Assembly (NCBI GenBank): GCA_951799425.1 | Contig: OX637409.1 | Coordinates: forward strand, 22,474,501-22,538,500 | Reading direction: 5' to 3' | From: Ilex aquifolium | Lineage: Eukaryota; Streptophyta; Magnoliopsida; Aquifoliales; Aquifoliaceae | DNA length: 64,000 nt | Shown here: piece after piece, positions 36,600 to 46,037 of the stretch | How the letters are laid out: each line of letters starts with the position of its first letter | Position numbering within the stretch: position 1 is the stretch's first letter | Program-made: the position numbers and the translations under genes | Notes under the pieces: model-generated | The model's database searches: none | Seen by the model: the letters and a program-made list of their open reading frames with translations, nothing else | What the model was told of the DNA's origin: nothing

Positions 36600-36984
36600 A
36601 GTTTATTGTATTTTAGATAAAAAGCAAGTCCAACATCATTCTAATTTCGCATACAACTCAACTTCTGTCAACTCACTACCTTGTTCCAACCCAAAAAAAA
36701 AAAACCTTATTATTTAGTACTTATGTAAATGGATCGAATTCTAATTCAAATTTAATTAATTAAATATAAATTAAATTTTTTTTATCAATAATATAAATTT
36801 GAATTTAATCTATAATAATAAAATAAAAGTGTTTTTGTATCTTTAAGTTGGAAAAGCACAAAAATAATTTAGATTTATTAAAAAATATTGATCTAACGGT
36901 CTAAAATCACTTCACAAAAATTTTCCTCTCGTATATGTCACCTCCAAACCCAAATCCCAAATCCCAATGGTCTAAAATTGATCC
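36600..36984. promoter_or_regulatory. Region upstream of the CML gene
   Basis: AT-rich 400 bp between the CML start and a plus-strand Ser/Pro-rich frame. It would contain the CML promoter. No individual site is assigned. Confidence 0.3.
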
Positions 36985-37205
36985 AAATGTTGAAATCACT
37001 CCAATCCTTCTCTCGCGTGTCTTCTCGCTCTTGCCTCACCCCTCTCACCTTCAATTCTCTCAACTACTCCCCCGCATACCCAGCCTCTCTGCCCCCATCT
37101 CCCTCATATCTCTCACACTCTCTTTGCTCCTCTACCTCCGTCTTTCTCACCCTCCTCTATGTTCACCCATCCCCATCTCAGTCGAAGGAAACCACCGCCT
37201 CCGAG
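36985..37205 (+). other. Possible exon fragment with mitochondrial-presequence-like start (uncertain)
   Basis: The frame starts MLKSLQSFSRVSSRSCL, an amphipathic, Arg/Ser-rich, acid-free sequence like a mitochondrial presequence. It ends at TAG-less TAA after 73 codons. Just past it, another frame reads a plausible PPPPSNDNDDDASQTN stretch, then GTCAAG, a possible donor. This looks like the first exon of a gene now cut off by the inverted-repeat element at 37292, with a frame break near 37195. I recognise no domain, so it may be chance. Confidence 0.25.
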
Positions 37206-37291
37206 TAACGACAACGACGACGATGCTTCCCAGACCAACGGTCAAGTATCTCTCTTAGTGATAAGGACCTATCTCCAATTCCTAAAACCCT

Positions 37292-38152
37292 AACCATTAG
37301 AACATCTCCAACAATGCTATCTAAAATAGCTACCTAAAATATATTTAAATATTGTATTATCTACTTTAGCTAACCATTTTTTCAAATTCACTCCAACAAC
37401 GTTATCTATTTTATATAACCACTTCAACTAACTTTAACTAACTTTCAATAATAAAATTCAAAAAATAGCAATTCAACTATATATTGAATAAATTTAATCA
37501 ATTATGGGCTACAAGAATAAATATCATAAACGATGGGCTACAAGAGTAAATATCATAAAATACTTAGGGGGGGTTTTATTGGATTTTTAGAGGGGTTTTA
37601 CTGGATTTTGGGGTGGGGGGTTTTCTGAATTTCATCGTCTTCACAATCTTGGAAACTCATTTTCAACCATCTGAAACCCAAAAGCAGAGAACCATGAACA
37701 GAAAATTCTCACCATAATCACTCATTGTCTTCTCACCATGAACCCAAAAGTGGACCCTCAGTCGGTGGACCCTCAGTTGATCGATCGATTTGTTCGATTC
37801 TGAAGCAGCAAATCTGAAGCAAATAGCTACGCAAATCTGAAGCAGCAAATAGATCTTCTGTGTTGAATGTCGGTGGAGCCTTCTTGGGGAAGCTGAATGT
37901 CGGTGAAGCTTCAGTGATCTTCGGTGGAGCCTGCGATGAAGCCTTGTCAGTTCTGTGCTGTGGAGCTTCAGTGTGAGAGAGAGAGAGAGGGCCAGCGACG
38001 GAGAAAGGCTAGCTACATCAAGCGAGTGAAAATGGGGTTATCTAGTTTAGATAACCGAATAGCTAGTCTCTTGGAATGATATTTTAAGGAGAAGCTATCT
38101 AAAATAGCTAAGGGGAGGGGTTTACCTAGCCTGTTGGAGATGCTCGATGGTT
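37292..38152. mobile_element. Inverted-repeat element with GARCATCTCCAAC ends
   Basis: The left end AACCATTAGAACATCTCCAA and the inverse of the right end AACCATCGAGCATCTCCAAC are inverted repeats. They are followed on both sides by CTA(T/G)CTAAA and TAGCTATTTTAG-like phrases. GAGCATCTCCAAC ends belong to a widespread plant MITE family. The interior has short duplications (GTGGACCCTCAGT twice near 37750) and a GAGAGA run. It is non-coding, and no flanking duplication is evident. Confidence 0.5.
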
Positions 38153-38627
38153 TCTCTTTCAACCGATATTCTTTCGGTTATTATGGGTGAAATCAAGCCC
38201 ATGATTTCCAACCGATATTCTTTTGGTTATTACCAGATTTCCAAAGAGAAGGCCAGCGCCAACGCCATAACACTGGCGTCGCTCTGAGGTACTTTTCTTC
38301 CTCGCCCTCCCCTCCCTTTCTTTCTCTCATCCTCTATGCGCACAAACCACCCCCAAACCCTCTGTATTTCACCCACCCACACCATTTTCTCATTATCTCA
38401 CCCATTTCTCATTCTGGGTCACCTCATTTTCTAATTATAGGTAAGCCCTATTATGATTTTAGTTTTTACACATGCAATATTCTTAAAGATTATTAACCTA
38501 CATGTCTGCGACATTGATTTTTTTTTATACATATTTTCTGGCTATGAATGGAATGAGGAGGTTTAAAGGTGGCTGTTTTAATATGCTTATTTGTTGTTTC
38601 AGCTGGTAAAGGTAATAATTTATTAAT
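38153..38627. other. Flank left of the MULE
   Basis: The phrase CCGATATTCTTT(C/T)GGTTATTA is directly repeated near 38163 and 38212. A CT-rich leader-like segment follows (38290-38400). The MULE inserted at 38627/51721; joining the two flanks reveals no known gene. Confidence 0.35.
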
Positions 38628-38851
38628 GGGTTAATTGCAGCTGTGGTCCCCAAAGTATTCATTTTGTCTCATTTTGGTCCCCAACCTTCTAATTTCATCA
38701 AGTTGGTCCCTAACATATTACATTTGCACTTACTTAGTCCCCGCCGTTGGCTTCGTCCACAATTCTAACGGTTCCAAGTCATGTGCCATCTGCATGACCC
38801 AGGTGAGGGTTTTTTCTGTCATTTCCCCTCCTCCCATTACTGGAGGGAAAC
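38628..38851 (+). repeat. Left terminal inverted repeat of the MULE
   Basis: 224 bp, mirrored at 51488-51711 with only scattered differences (for example GCAGCTG versus GCGGCTG). The inner limit is GGAGGGAAAC. Confidence 0.9.
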
Positions 38852-38937
38852 ATTCCCACCAACATTGTTATGGGTTATATCCCTAACAACACAGACCCGT
38901 TGTCTGTTACAGAGCCATAGGAGAAGAGAGGGAGAAA

Positions 38938-39356
38938 ATGAGGGGAAGGGAAAGAAAGGAATCAAGTGCAGCTGGAATGGTAGCAACACCATGCTACTGT
39001 AGACAAATCTCCAAAATGAGGACCTCATGGACCGATACCAACCCAGGAAGGAGGTTCATTGGATGTGAAAGATATGGGGTAAAAAAGATGTTTTGGATTT
39101 TGTTACTGAGTTTTCGATTTTGAATGCATTTAACAAAATGTTGCATTTGTAGGAGGCTGGAGGGTGTGGATTTTTTGCTTGGTATGATCCGCCAATGTGC
39201 GATAGAGCGAAGCAAGTGATACCCGGATTGTTGCGATCAAAGCAAAGACAGGAAAACCAACAACGAAAGGCAAAAGCTAGGGAAAAATTATTATGGGTTG
39301 CTTTGTTCTGTTCTTGGACATTTTTTATTTTCAGTTGGGTGTGGCATTTACTGTAA
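38938..39356 (+). CDS. GRF-type zinc-finger protein with C-terminal membrane segment, carried by the MULE
   Basis: The exons are 38938-39078 and 39153-39356, with a 74-bp GT-AG intron between, giving 114 residues. The zinc-binding pattern of the GRF domain is present: CYCR, then SWTDTNPGRRFIGCERY, then GGCGFFAWYDPPMC. A basic, Gln/Arg/Lys-rich linker follows. The tail is hydrophobic (LLWVALFCSWTFFIFSWVWHLL), likely one membrane helix. GRF fingers bind nucleic acid. Small GRF proteins of this shape are frequent in plant genomes near MULEs. Here the gene lies just inside the left TIR, convergent with the transposase. It is intact; function in transposition is unproven. Confidence 0.75.
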
Positions 39357-39905
39357 GTAGGAGTGTTCTGTTTGTCTGTGAAGGGTGCTCTATTTTTGTG
39401 TAGGAGGGTGCCCTGTTTTTGTTGTGTAGGAGGTGTACTGTTGTTTAATCTACTGTCTTCGGACTTTCAATGCCTTTTGTACTGAACATGACTAGGTTCT
39501 CTTTGTCCCACTTCGCATTCCTTTAAGACTTTCCCCCAGTACTCAATCCCTTAAAGTGTCTAATGAAATTGTTTAGCATGTGCCTAGCACAATGCCTATG
39601 CTCAGATGCTGGTACTCTCTCAGTCAATGCTGGAAGCAAACCCTGCATAGAATATGTTAAGCACATGTTAATATAAACTGATAAATAAATGTTAAGAACC
39701 ACTGCTGTTGATTTTGATTAAAACATACCTTCTGCCTGTCAGTGATGAAGGTCCACTGCTCATGGTTTTGATCAGTTATGCCTAAGTCAGTGCATAGTAC
39801 TGTTAAGAACCATGCCCATGATTCCTTCATCTCAATCTCAACAATACAGTAGGCAATGGGAAACATAGAATCATTGGCATCAATCCCAACAGCAGTCAAC
39901 AATTG

Positions 39906-39910
39906 TCCAC
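39906..39910 (+). repeat. Target-site duplication TCCAC (left)
   Basis: TCCAC directly precedes the left LTR and recurs directly after the right LTR at 49858-49862. Confidence 0.9.
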
Positions 39911-40094
39911 TGATTAGTACTTAAAATTGACATGTTATTATGACATTTTAAGACTAATTGTACTTTAATGGAGTTTAAGTGATGTCATTTCAGGCCCTAA
40001 ATTGAACAAGGACCCAAGAACAACAAGTACCACACTTGGATGTAGCACCAGCACATTAGGGTCAAAATTGGAAAAGCTTGGAGCACAGCTAGAA

Positions 40095-40457
40095 CGTTCG
40101 AACGCCAAATCACGTTCGAACGTCCACATTGCACTGTAGCAGACTCAACTGCTGAAGAGAAGGCGTGTTGCAGTTAGGAAAGAAGACTGGAGCTCTGAAG
40201 CACTTGAGTGTCATGTTCGAATGCCAACTCACGTTCGAACGTACACTTGAGTTGATGGAAGACCAGACCACTGCAAAGAGTTGGAACTGAACCTCACAGA
40301 AGACCACCAGACTACTCGAGTGATAGGGTCAAAGAAAATCTGGCGTTCGAACGCCCTTAGTGCAAAAACAGAAGAAACGTTCGAACGACAGTAAACGTTC
40401 GAACGCCCTTAGTGCAAAAACAGAAAGAACGTTCGAACGCCAACTCACGTTCGAACG
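40095..40457 (+). promoter_or_regulatory. Palindrome array in the 5' LTR (U3)
   Basis: CGTTCGAACG, a perfect 10-bp palindrome, occurs at 40095, 40113, 40232, 40344, 40378, 40396, 40430 and 40448, with a variant TGTTCGAATG at 40214. Most are in pairs with 8-bp spacers (18 bp start to start). The array ends 100 bp upstream of the TATA box. This is the position of LTR enhancers; binding factor unknown. Confidence 0.7.
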
Positions 40458-40557
40458 ATATTCACAGACTGGCAGCAGAGTTGTTGACTGTTCACTTGGA
40501 CTTGGGCGGCAAACACTATTCCTTCACCCCCCCCCCCCCTTGTCTCCTCCTCTTGCC

Positions 40558-40565
40558 TATAAATA
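40558..40565 (+). promoter_or_regulatory. TATA box of the 5' LTR
   Basis: CTATAAATACTCCCC context, about 650 bp from the LTR start, downstream of the palindrome array. The same sequence occurs at 48551 in the 3' LTR. Confidence 0.65.
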
Positions 40566-41857
40566 CTCCCCTTGTTGGAGAGTTATGGGAGCCAAGTAGG
40601 AAGTAGGAAAGTTGATGGAGGCTTAAACTCCCACTCTCATTGTAGATTTAGCTCATTTCCCTTGTATGAAGTCTTTATTTTAGAGATTAGTTTGGCTTTA
40701 GTCCAACATCTCTTGCTTGTTATAACAGTAGTTTTATGTTTATGCTTTCATTTTTCATGCATAGAAGAGAGATAGCTCACCTTTTGGTTGAGGAAGCAAC
40801 CCTCCAATTCTTGGTTGAGGAATCCACCCTCCAAATGTGACTAGCTTTCTTCTACTTTTATTGTTCATACATTTCACTTCCATTGCTTGCGTTTCTTTCT
40901 TTCTTAGAAGAGTGAAACTCTTCCACTTTTCTAGAGCTTTACCAAAGTCGTGAAGGGTGGAATGTGATTCACCCATTCTTTGTTAAAGATTGACTACGCA
41001 TTTGTTGTTACTTTATCTTATAAGTTCTCTACTTGGAGGGATGAGCATCACTCACTTTTCTAGCTTTACCCAAGCCATGAAGAGTGAATAGTTTCTCATT
41101 CACTCTTTAGTAAGAGGAGAAGGGCATGTATAAGTTATCCGGGAATCATATTTGTGCAATGTTTCTATGTTTAATGCTTATTTCTTCTTGTTATTGGATG
41201 ATTGATTGCATCTAGCAAAGCTAGGGTACTTTATATAACTGTGGGTTCTTTTTATGACACGGATGACTCTTGCATAGAAAGACTCATCAGTTCAAGGCAA
41301 GTACCCCGGCTAGATCCTCATGACTACCCCTCAATCTTCCCCCTTATTGTACTTCATTTAAAGAATGGAATATTAATATCATGATTGGATGTCTTGTAGA
41401 AACACTTGCTTGTTTGTAGACGGGTTAAGTCTCGGCACAGGCAATTCTTGTAAACTTCTAGAAAGACATCGGAATCATGTTCTTAATTCTCACAATCCAT
41501 CTTTATCTTCCGATTAACTTGCTGTTGACACGGGAGTTAATTGAGTTATCAAGCACAATTATGACAAACCGGATAACTAGCTACATGTCCAGATCCTTGC
41601 ACTAAAGAGTGACTTTTTTTATTAGCACCTATTTTGTTAAGAAAATCTTCCTGGAAAGAATCTTATATTCTGTCCAGAAAAACTCATATCTCACAGCAAA
41701 TCTCAAAGGTTACAATCAATAGGTCTCTACCACTGCTCACCTCAGAAATATCAACAAAAGTTCCCTGTGGATTCGACTCCGGACTCAAACCAGATTATTA
41801 CTACAGCTTGACCGCCTGCACTTGGGTGTACACATTTCGAATCAAGCATCAAGTTTT

Positions 41858-41875
41858 TGGCGTCGTTGCCGGGGA
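41858..41875 (+). other. Primer-binding site (tRNA-Asp)
   Basis: TGGCGTCGTTGCCGGGGA follows the LTR after six bases. Plant tRNA-Asp would give the same sequence with C for T at base six. Confidence 0.85.
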
Positions 41876-41968
41876 ACCTTTAAAAGGTATTTTAAGGTGA
41901 AAGATAAAAAGACCTTCAACATTGTGTATATTTTGGTTTACTGTAAATAACTTTGTTTTATTTTCTTT

Positions 41969-43462
41969 ATGACTGAGGGCACTCCTCACTTCCAAAATTT
42001 GCCGGCAGAATCGTGTGAGTACGTGAATCAGCCTGAACCTAATTCACCTAGATCAGTAGCAGACTCTTGTGAGGGTAGTATGGCAAATAATGAAAGAAAT
42101 GGAGAAGTCCCTATGAGAGAGGAGGAGGTCCCTAACATCCGAACTTTGCGGGATTACTTAAATCCCACAAGAAATAGTGTCCCCTCTTGTTTTATTTTTC
42201 CTGAAAATGCTCCCCTCTTTACTGTAAAGCCGGGGACAGTGCAGTTATTACCCGTGTTTCATGGATTGGATGCAGAAAATCCATATCTGCATATAAAAGA
42301 TTTTGAGGAAGTGTGTGGAACATTCCAAGACAATTCTGAATTGGCCAAAATGAAACTGTTTTCTTTTTCCTTGAAGGATAGAGCCAAACAATGGTTAAAT
42401 TCTTTAAAGGCTTTTTCAATACCCAATTGGCAAGCATTACAAAATGAATTTTTTAGAAATTTTTTTCCTTTACACCGCACAAATGCACTAAAAAGGCAAA
42501 TCATGAATTTTGCGGTCAAAGAAGGAGAAATTTTTTATCAAAGTTGGGAGAGATTCAAAGATCTGCTCCAATCCTGCCCACATCATGCTTTTGAAAATTA
42601 GACTTTGGTAGGATTTTTCTATGACTCCTTACCCTCTAGACTACGTCAGTTTGTCGAAATGATGGCCCAAGGAGAATTCATGGGAAAAAGTCCGGAGGAG
42701 GCATTCAATTTTTTCGACACCATATCTGACAGTTCTCAGATGTGGGACTCAGCCTCCCCTACCACTGTAGAAGCCAGACCATCTAATTCCCAAGGAGGAA
42801 AATATGTCTTGAGAGAGGATGATGACTTGAGAGCAAAAATGTCCACACTATCTCGAAAGCTTGAAGCTTTAGAGATGAAGAAAGTCCATCAAGTTGATGT
42901 TAGCCCTTCCACCGAGCAAATGTGTGGAATTTGTACGCTAACAGGACACCCTACTGGGGAGTGTCCCACCATCCCAGCATTCAAAGAAGTCTTGTTGGAA
43001 CAAACACATGCAGTTTCCAACTTCAACAAGCCCTACTCCAACCCATATTCTGAAACATACAATCCAGGGTGGCGAAACCACCCTAACTTCAGTTGGAAGA
43101 ACACACAACCAATACCCATGAACCAACAACAAGGACCATACCCACCACCTCAAGGACCTCCTGCATATCAACCATACCAACCACCACAAAAGAGGAACCT
43201 TGAGGACACACTGAATCAGTTCATGCAAAGCCAAATGAATTATAACAATAATTCCACATAGGCTTTCACTAATTTCAAAACCCAGACCACTCAATCTTTT
43301 GAGGATCTTAAAAGCCACATCCAAAAGTTGACTCAATCCATGGTCACACACGAAAAGGGAAAGTTTCCTGCTCAACCAAAGCAACCACAAGGCCAATTCC
43401 ATGTAGGGAACACTTCAACAACAGGAAACACCCGAAACCCAGATCTGCGCACAGATGAGTAA
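41969..43462 (+). pseudogene. Athila-type gag with two in-frame stops
   Basis: The single frame from ATG 41969 is broken by TAG at 42599-42601 and TAG at 43259-43261, and ends at TAA 43460. It contains IRTLRDYLNPTRNSVPSCF, the retrotransposon gag core (LPVFHGLDAENPYLHIKDFE; KLFSFSLKDRAKQWLNSL; FFPLHRTNALKRQI) and the second half FFYDSLPSRLRQFVEMMAQG. A CX2CX4HX4C zinc knuckle (CGICTLTGHPTGEC) and a Pro/Gln-rich tail follow. Both stops replace codons that are Trp (TGG) and Gln (CAG) by context, each by one transition. Gag would package element RNA in the cytoplasm. As it stands only a 210-residue N-terminal product is made without readthrough. Confidence 0.88.
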
Positions 43463-43464
43463 TT

Positions 43465-43775
43465 TTTGTGTTTTTGTTTGTAGGTCTCAGCGGTGAACAG
43501 ATCTCTACCATTCAACCTCGTCTCCACACTCCATGAACCGGTAAATTCGAAACATTGGGGACAATGTTCAGTTTAGGTTGGGGGGTATGATCAGTTCATC
43601 ATCAGTTCTTTTTCGTTAATAATTTTCGTAAATTTTTAAATTTTTATTGTCGCTGTTAATCATGTTTGAACATTGATTGTATAAATTGATGATTATGCTT
43701 ATGAATCAGCTTCAATCGTCTTTGTGACTGGCAGACGTTAAAGAACCAGATAGTGAGTCTTAAAATTTAGCAATC
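43465..43775. other. Remnant of the region downstream of the deleted pol
   Basis: Contains ACATTGGGGACAATGTTCAG and TTTAGGTTGGGGGGTATGAT, phrases that follow pol in Athila-group elements. It marks the pol deletion point just upstream. No coding. Confidence 0.6.
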
Positions 43776-44186
43776 ATGGATGTAAATCTTTTTTGGTTTA
43801 GCCTAGGAGTTCTACGTACTTTTCCATCTGATGTACATATTATGATCATGAGAAAAGCAAGATTAGTAAGGAAGGCTGAAATCAAAGAAAAACAAGTGAA
43901 ACCCCTCTGTGGCAGAAGCAGCTTTGCCAAACGCCGTCGTGCAAAAAGGCTTGGTGCCTGTAAACAGTGTGGCAGATTCTTTCACGAAAAAAGGTACAAC
44001 CAGTGTTCTGAACCAATTTCCGGTCGCGCACTTGATCGATTAGACTGGATAGTGAATGGGCTGAGTAAGGATTACCCTGATACGCCATGCTATTCCGGTA
44101 CTGTGCTTAACCGATTTGTGAGAGAGGAAGTTGGGAGAGTTACTGGTTGTCCATTTTACACAGACACAGAGGGAGACTCGGATTAG
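43776..44186 (+). CDS. Unrecognised basic Cys-motif ORF inside the Athila-like element
   Basis: 136 codons, intact. The N-terminal third is hydrophobic to neutral. The middle is strongly basic (FAKRRRAKRL). A CKQCGRFFHEKRYNQC segment (C-x2-C-x11-C) suggests a small metal-binding or nucleic-acid-binding site. The C-terminal half is mixed (SGRALDRLDWIVNGLSKDYP; VLNRFVREEVGRVTGCPF). I do not recognise the protein family. It lies where Athila elements carry extra, env-like ORFs, but nothing in it looks like an envelope (no signal peptide, no terminal membrane helix). It could be an element-specific accessory protein or chance. Confidence 0.45.
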   Translation: MDVNLFWFSLGVLRTFPSDVHIMIMRKARLVRKAEIKEKQVKPLCGRSSFAKRRRAKRLGACKQCGRFFHEKRYNQCSEPISGRALDRLDWIVNGLSKDYPDTPCYSGTVLNRFVREEVGRVTGCPFYTDTEGDSD

Positions 44187-44455
44187 ATAATTTTCTGTAG
44201 GAAATTTGTACTTTTGTTGGGGGAGTGAATGCCAAAGGTCCGAATTTGTTGTAAAAAGTGTAAAAATCTTTTTGTATAAATTCTTTTGACTGAAATGAAA
44301 ATATGGGCCGAGTAAGGAATGCCCCAAAATACCAACCTGAAGCGTGGGTAGGGGTTCATCCTGAGACGCCTTAGTTTTTCTTGATTTAAATTTGTGTGTT
44401 TTGTTTTCTTTGATTGTATATAGTGTAGTAGAGAAAAACTTTAATTTTGGTTCAA
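44187..44455. other. Spacer in the Athila-like element
   Basis: Non-coding T-rich spacer between the Cys-motif ORF and the internal palindrome array. Nothing else seen. Confidence 0.4.
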
Positions 44456-44754
44456 CGTTCGAACGCCAGGTAACGTTCGAACGTTGACTGCTTACAGTAC
44501 TCAGCCTCTGATGAAGCTTCTGCTGGAACTTAAAAGTACTGGGAGCTCAGTCCGTTCGAACGCCAATAGACCGTTCGAACGAGATTAACGTTCGAACGCC
44601 AATAGAACGTTCGAACGAAGAGAACTTACAGTACTTTGGCCTCTGACAGAACACAAAAGTACTGGGAGCTCACCACGTTTGAACGCCATACCACGTTCGA
44701 ACGGTCTGTTTAAAATCCTTCTATCCACGTTCGAACGTCACAAACGTTCGAACG
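44456..44754 (+). promoter_or_regulatory. Internal palindrome array of the Athila-like element
   Basis: CGTTCGAACG occurs at 44456, 44474, 44553, 44572, 44589, 44608, 44694, 44728 and 44745, plus the variant CGTTTGAACG at 44676. They form pairs with spacers of 7-9 bp, separated by segments that include a repeated AAAAGTACTGGGAGCTCA. It is followed 13 bp later by a TATA box. The layout matches that of the LTR and suggests a second, internal promoter. Confidence 0.65.
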
Positions 44755-44767
44755 TTACGACTCAGGC

Positions 44768-44775
44768 TATAAAAG
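44768..44775 (+). promoter_or_regulatory. TATA box of the internal promoter
   Basis: GGCTATAAAAGCCCGG directly after the palindrome array. It lies about 215 bp upstream of the ATG at 44985 of the following ORF, with a C/A-rich leader typical of a 5' UTR. Confidence 0.55.
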
Positions 44776-44984
44776 CCCGGCTCGTCTTCTTCATTTCAAA
44801 ACCCTCCAAAACTTCTGAAAACCCGAAAAACCTTGGAGACTCTTCACTACCCAGATCCCAAAACCCCAACCATTCTCCATCTTCACCAAAAATCAACCCT
44901 CCCAAGACATTTGCCACTTCAAGAAGATCCATTTTCACAAAGAAATCAAAGATTTCAAAACCCTCCAACTCAAAAACCGAAAAA

Positions 44985-46037
44985 ATGCCAAGAGTCAAGC
45001 TTCCTGCCAGGAAGAACCCAAACACCCAAGAGCCAAATTTTATCGAAGAAGTGGTGGAGGTGAGAAAAGGAATGCCACCACTCACAAGGAGATACGACAA
45101 AACTCGGTTTCTCACAGCTCTAAAAGCAGACAGGTTTGAAAATTTCTAACAAAACAAAGCCATTGTTTGTGAAAGAGATGTGATTTTGGCTGATTTTGCG
45201 GAGTTGGGGATCTTTGCGGAGATGGAAAGAAGGGGGTGGTTGTTGTATTTGAGGAACGGCGGTGAGGCCGTAGTCGACTTGGTGCGGGAGTTTTACTCCA
45301 ACGCCGAGATCATCGAGGGGGAAATTCGAACTTATGTAAGGGGAGTCCATGTGGACGTTGATAAAGATTACATTTGGGGAGTAAGGCAAGAGGTGCCTTG
45401 GGTGCCAAATCCCGCTTATCCCCCAAGGAAGAATGTGGCGATGAATGAGGTGGGGAAGGAACTGACTGGAGTACCCAATTTTTTGTGGACTGGGAAGAAA
45501 TTTTTTAGACAAGGGGAGCTAAGTGACAAATACAAAATGTTAAACTTAATTGCGGTGTCAAATTTTGCTCCAATAGGAAGAAAAAATGAAGTTTTACCTG
45601 ACATGGCTCGGTTGTTGTATGCGATTGGAAAAGGGCAAAGCATTAATCTCCCCTCCCTAATTCTGACAGAAATGAAAAAAGGGTGTGATGTGAAGAGGAA
45701 TTCGCTTCCCTTCGGCACCCTAGTGACAGAACTATGCAAAGAACATGGGGTAAGGGTGAAGCCCGAGATGGAAATCCAAAAGCCAATGGGGCCACTGAAC
45801 AAGGCTTCCTTCCGGAGAAGCCAAAGTCATAGTGGCGGCCCAGCGGCAAGGCAAGAAGAGCCCCCGGCCCACGGAGTGGATGAGGTACAAGAGGAGCTTG
45901 ATGAGATGGAGAGAGAGATGGAGAGAGAGAGGGAGATCAGCCAGCAGAGGCGGGACCTAGCACCAGCACCCGACGCTCCTTATTGGACGTCATGCTTAGC
46001 ATTGAAGCTAAGCAGGATGAGATCCTTAGGCTTTTGA
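44985..46037 (+). pseudogene. ORF with plant transposon-associated domain, one in-frame stop
   Basis: From ATG 44985 the frame reads MPRVKLPARKNPNTQE and continues to TAA at 45147-45149. The same frame then continues to 46037. Past the stop it has ERDVILADFAELGIFAEMER, RGWLLYLRNGGEAVVDLVRE, FYSNAEIIEGEIRTYVRGV, GVPNFLWTGKKFFRQGELSD and ARLLYAIGKGQSINLPSLIL. I recognise this as the domain described as putative plant transposon protein, found as an extra ORF in many plant LTR elements. The C-terminus is a charged coiled-coil-like segment (EELDEMEREMEREREISQQR). The stop sits where Gln (CAA) would be after a single C-to-T change. Biochemical role unknown. Confidence 0.7.

Larger units (their letters stand above)
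39911..41851 (+). repeat. Left (5') LTR of the Athila-like element
   Basis: 1,941 bp. It contains nine copies (one variant) of the palindrome CGTTCGAACG at 40095-40457, a C13 run, the TATA box at 40558, and a short tandem GGTTGAGGAA...CACCCTCCAA repeat near 40780-40835. Confidence 0.93.

Noticed and set aside
40095..40457. CRISPR-like array, because of regularly spaced short palindromes
   Set aside because: Spacers are only 7-9 bp or irregular, repeats are 10 bp, and the context is a plant LTR; CRISPR does not apply.
42938..43402. Minus-strand 154-codon frame over gag
   Set aside because: Antisense shadow of the gag frame; no known domain.
44679..44984. Upstream extension of the transposon-domain ORF
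   Set aside because: Starts at a non-ATG codon inside the palindrome array and crosses the TATA box; ATG 44985 is the plausible start.
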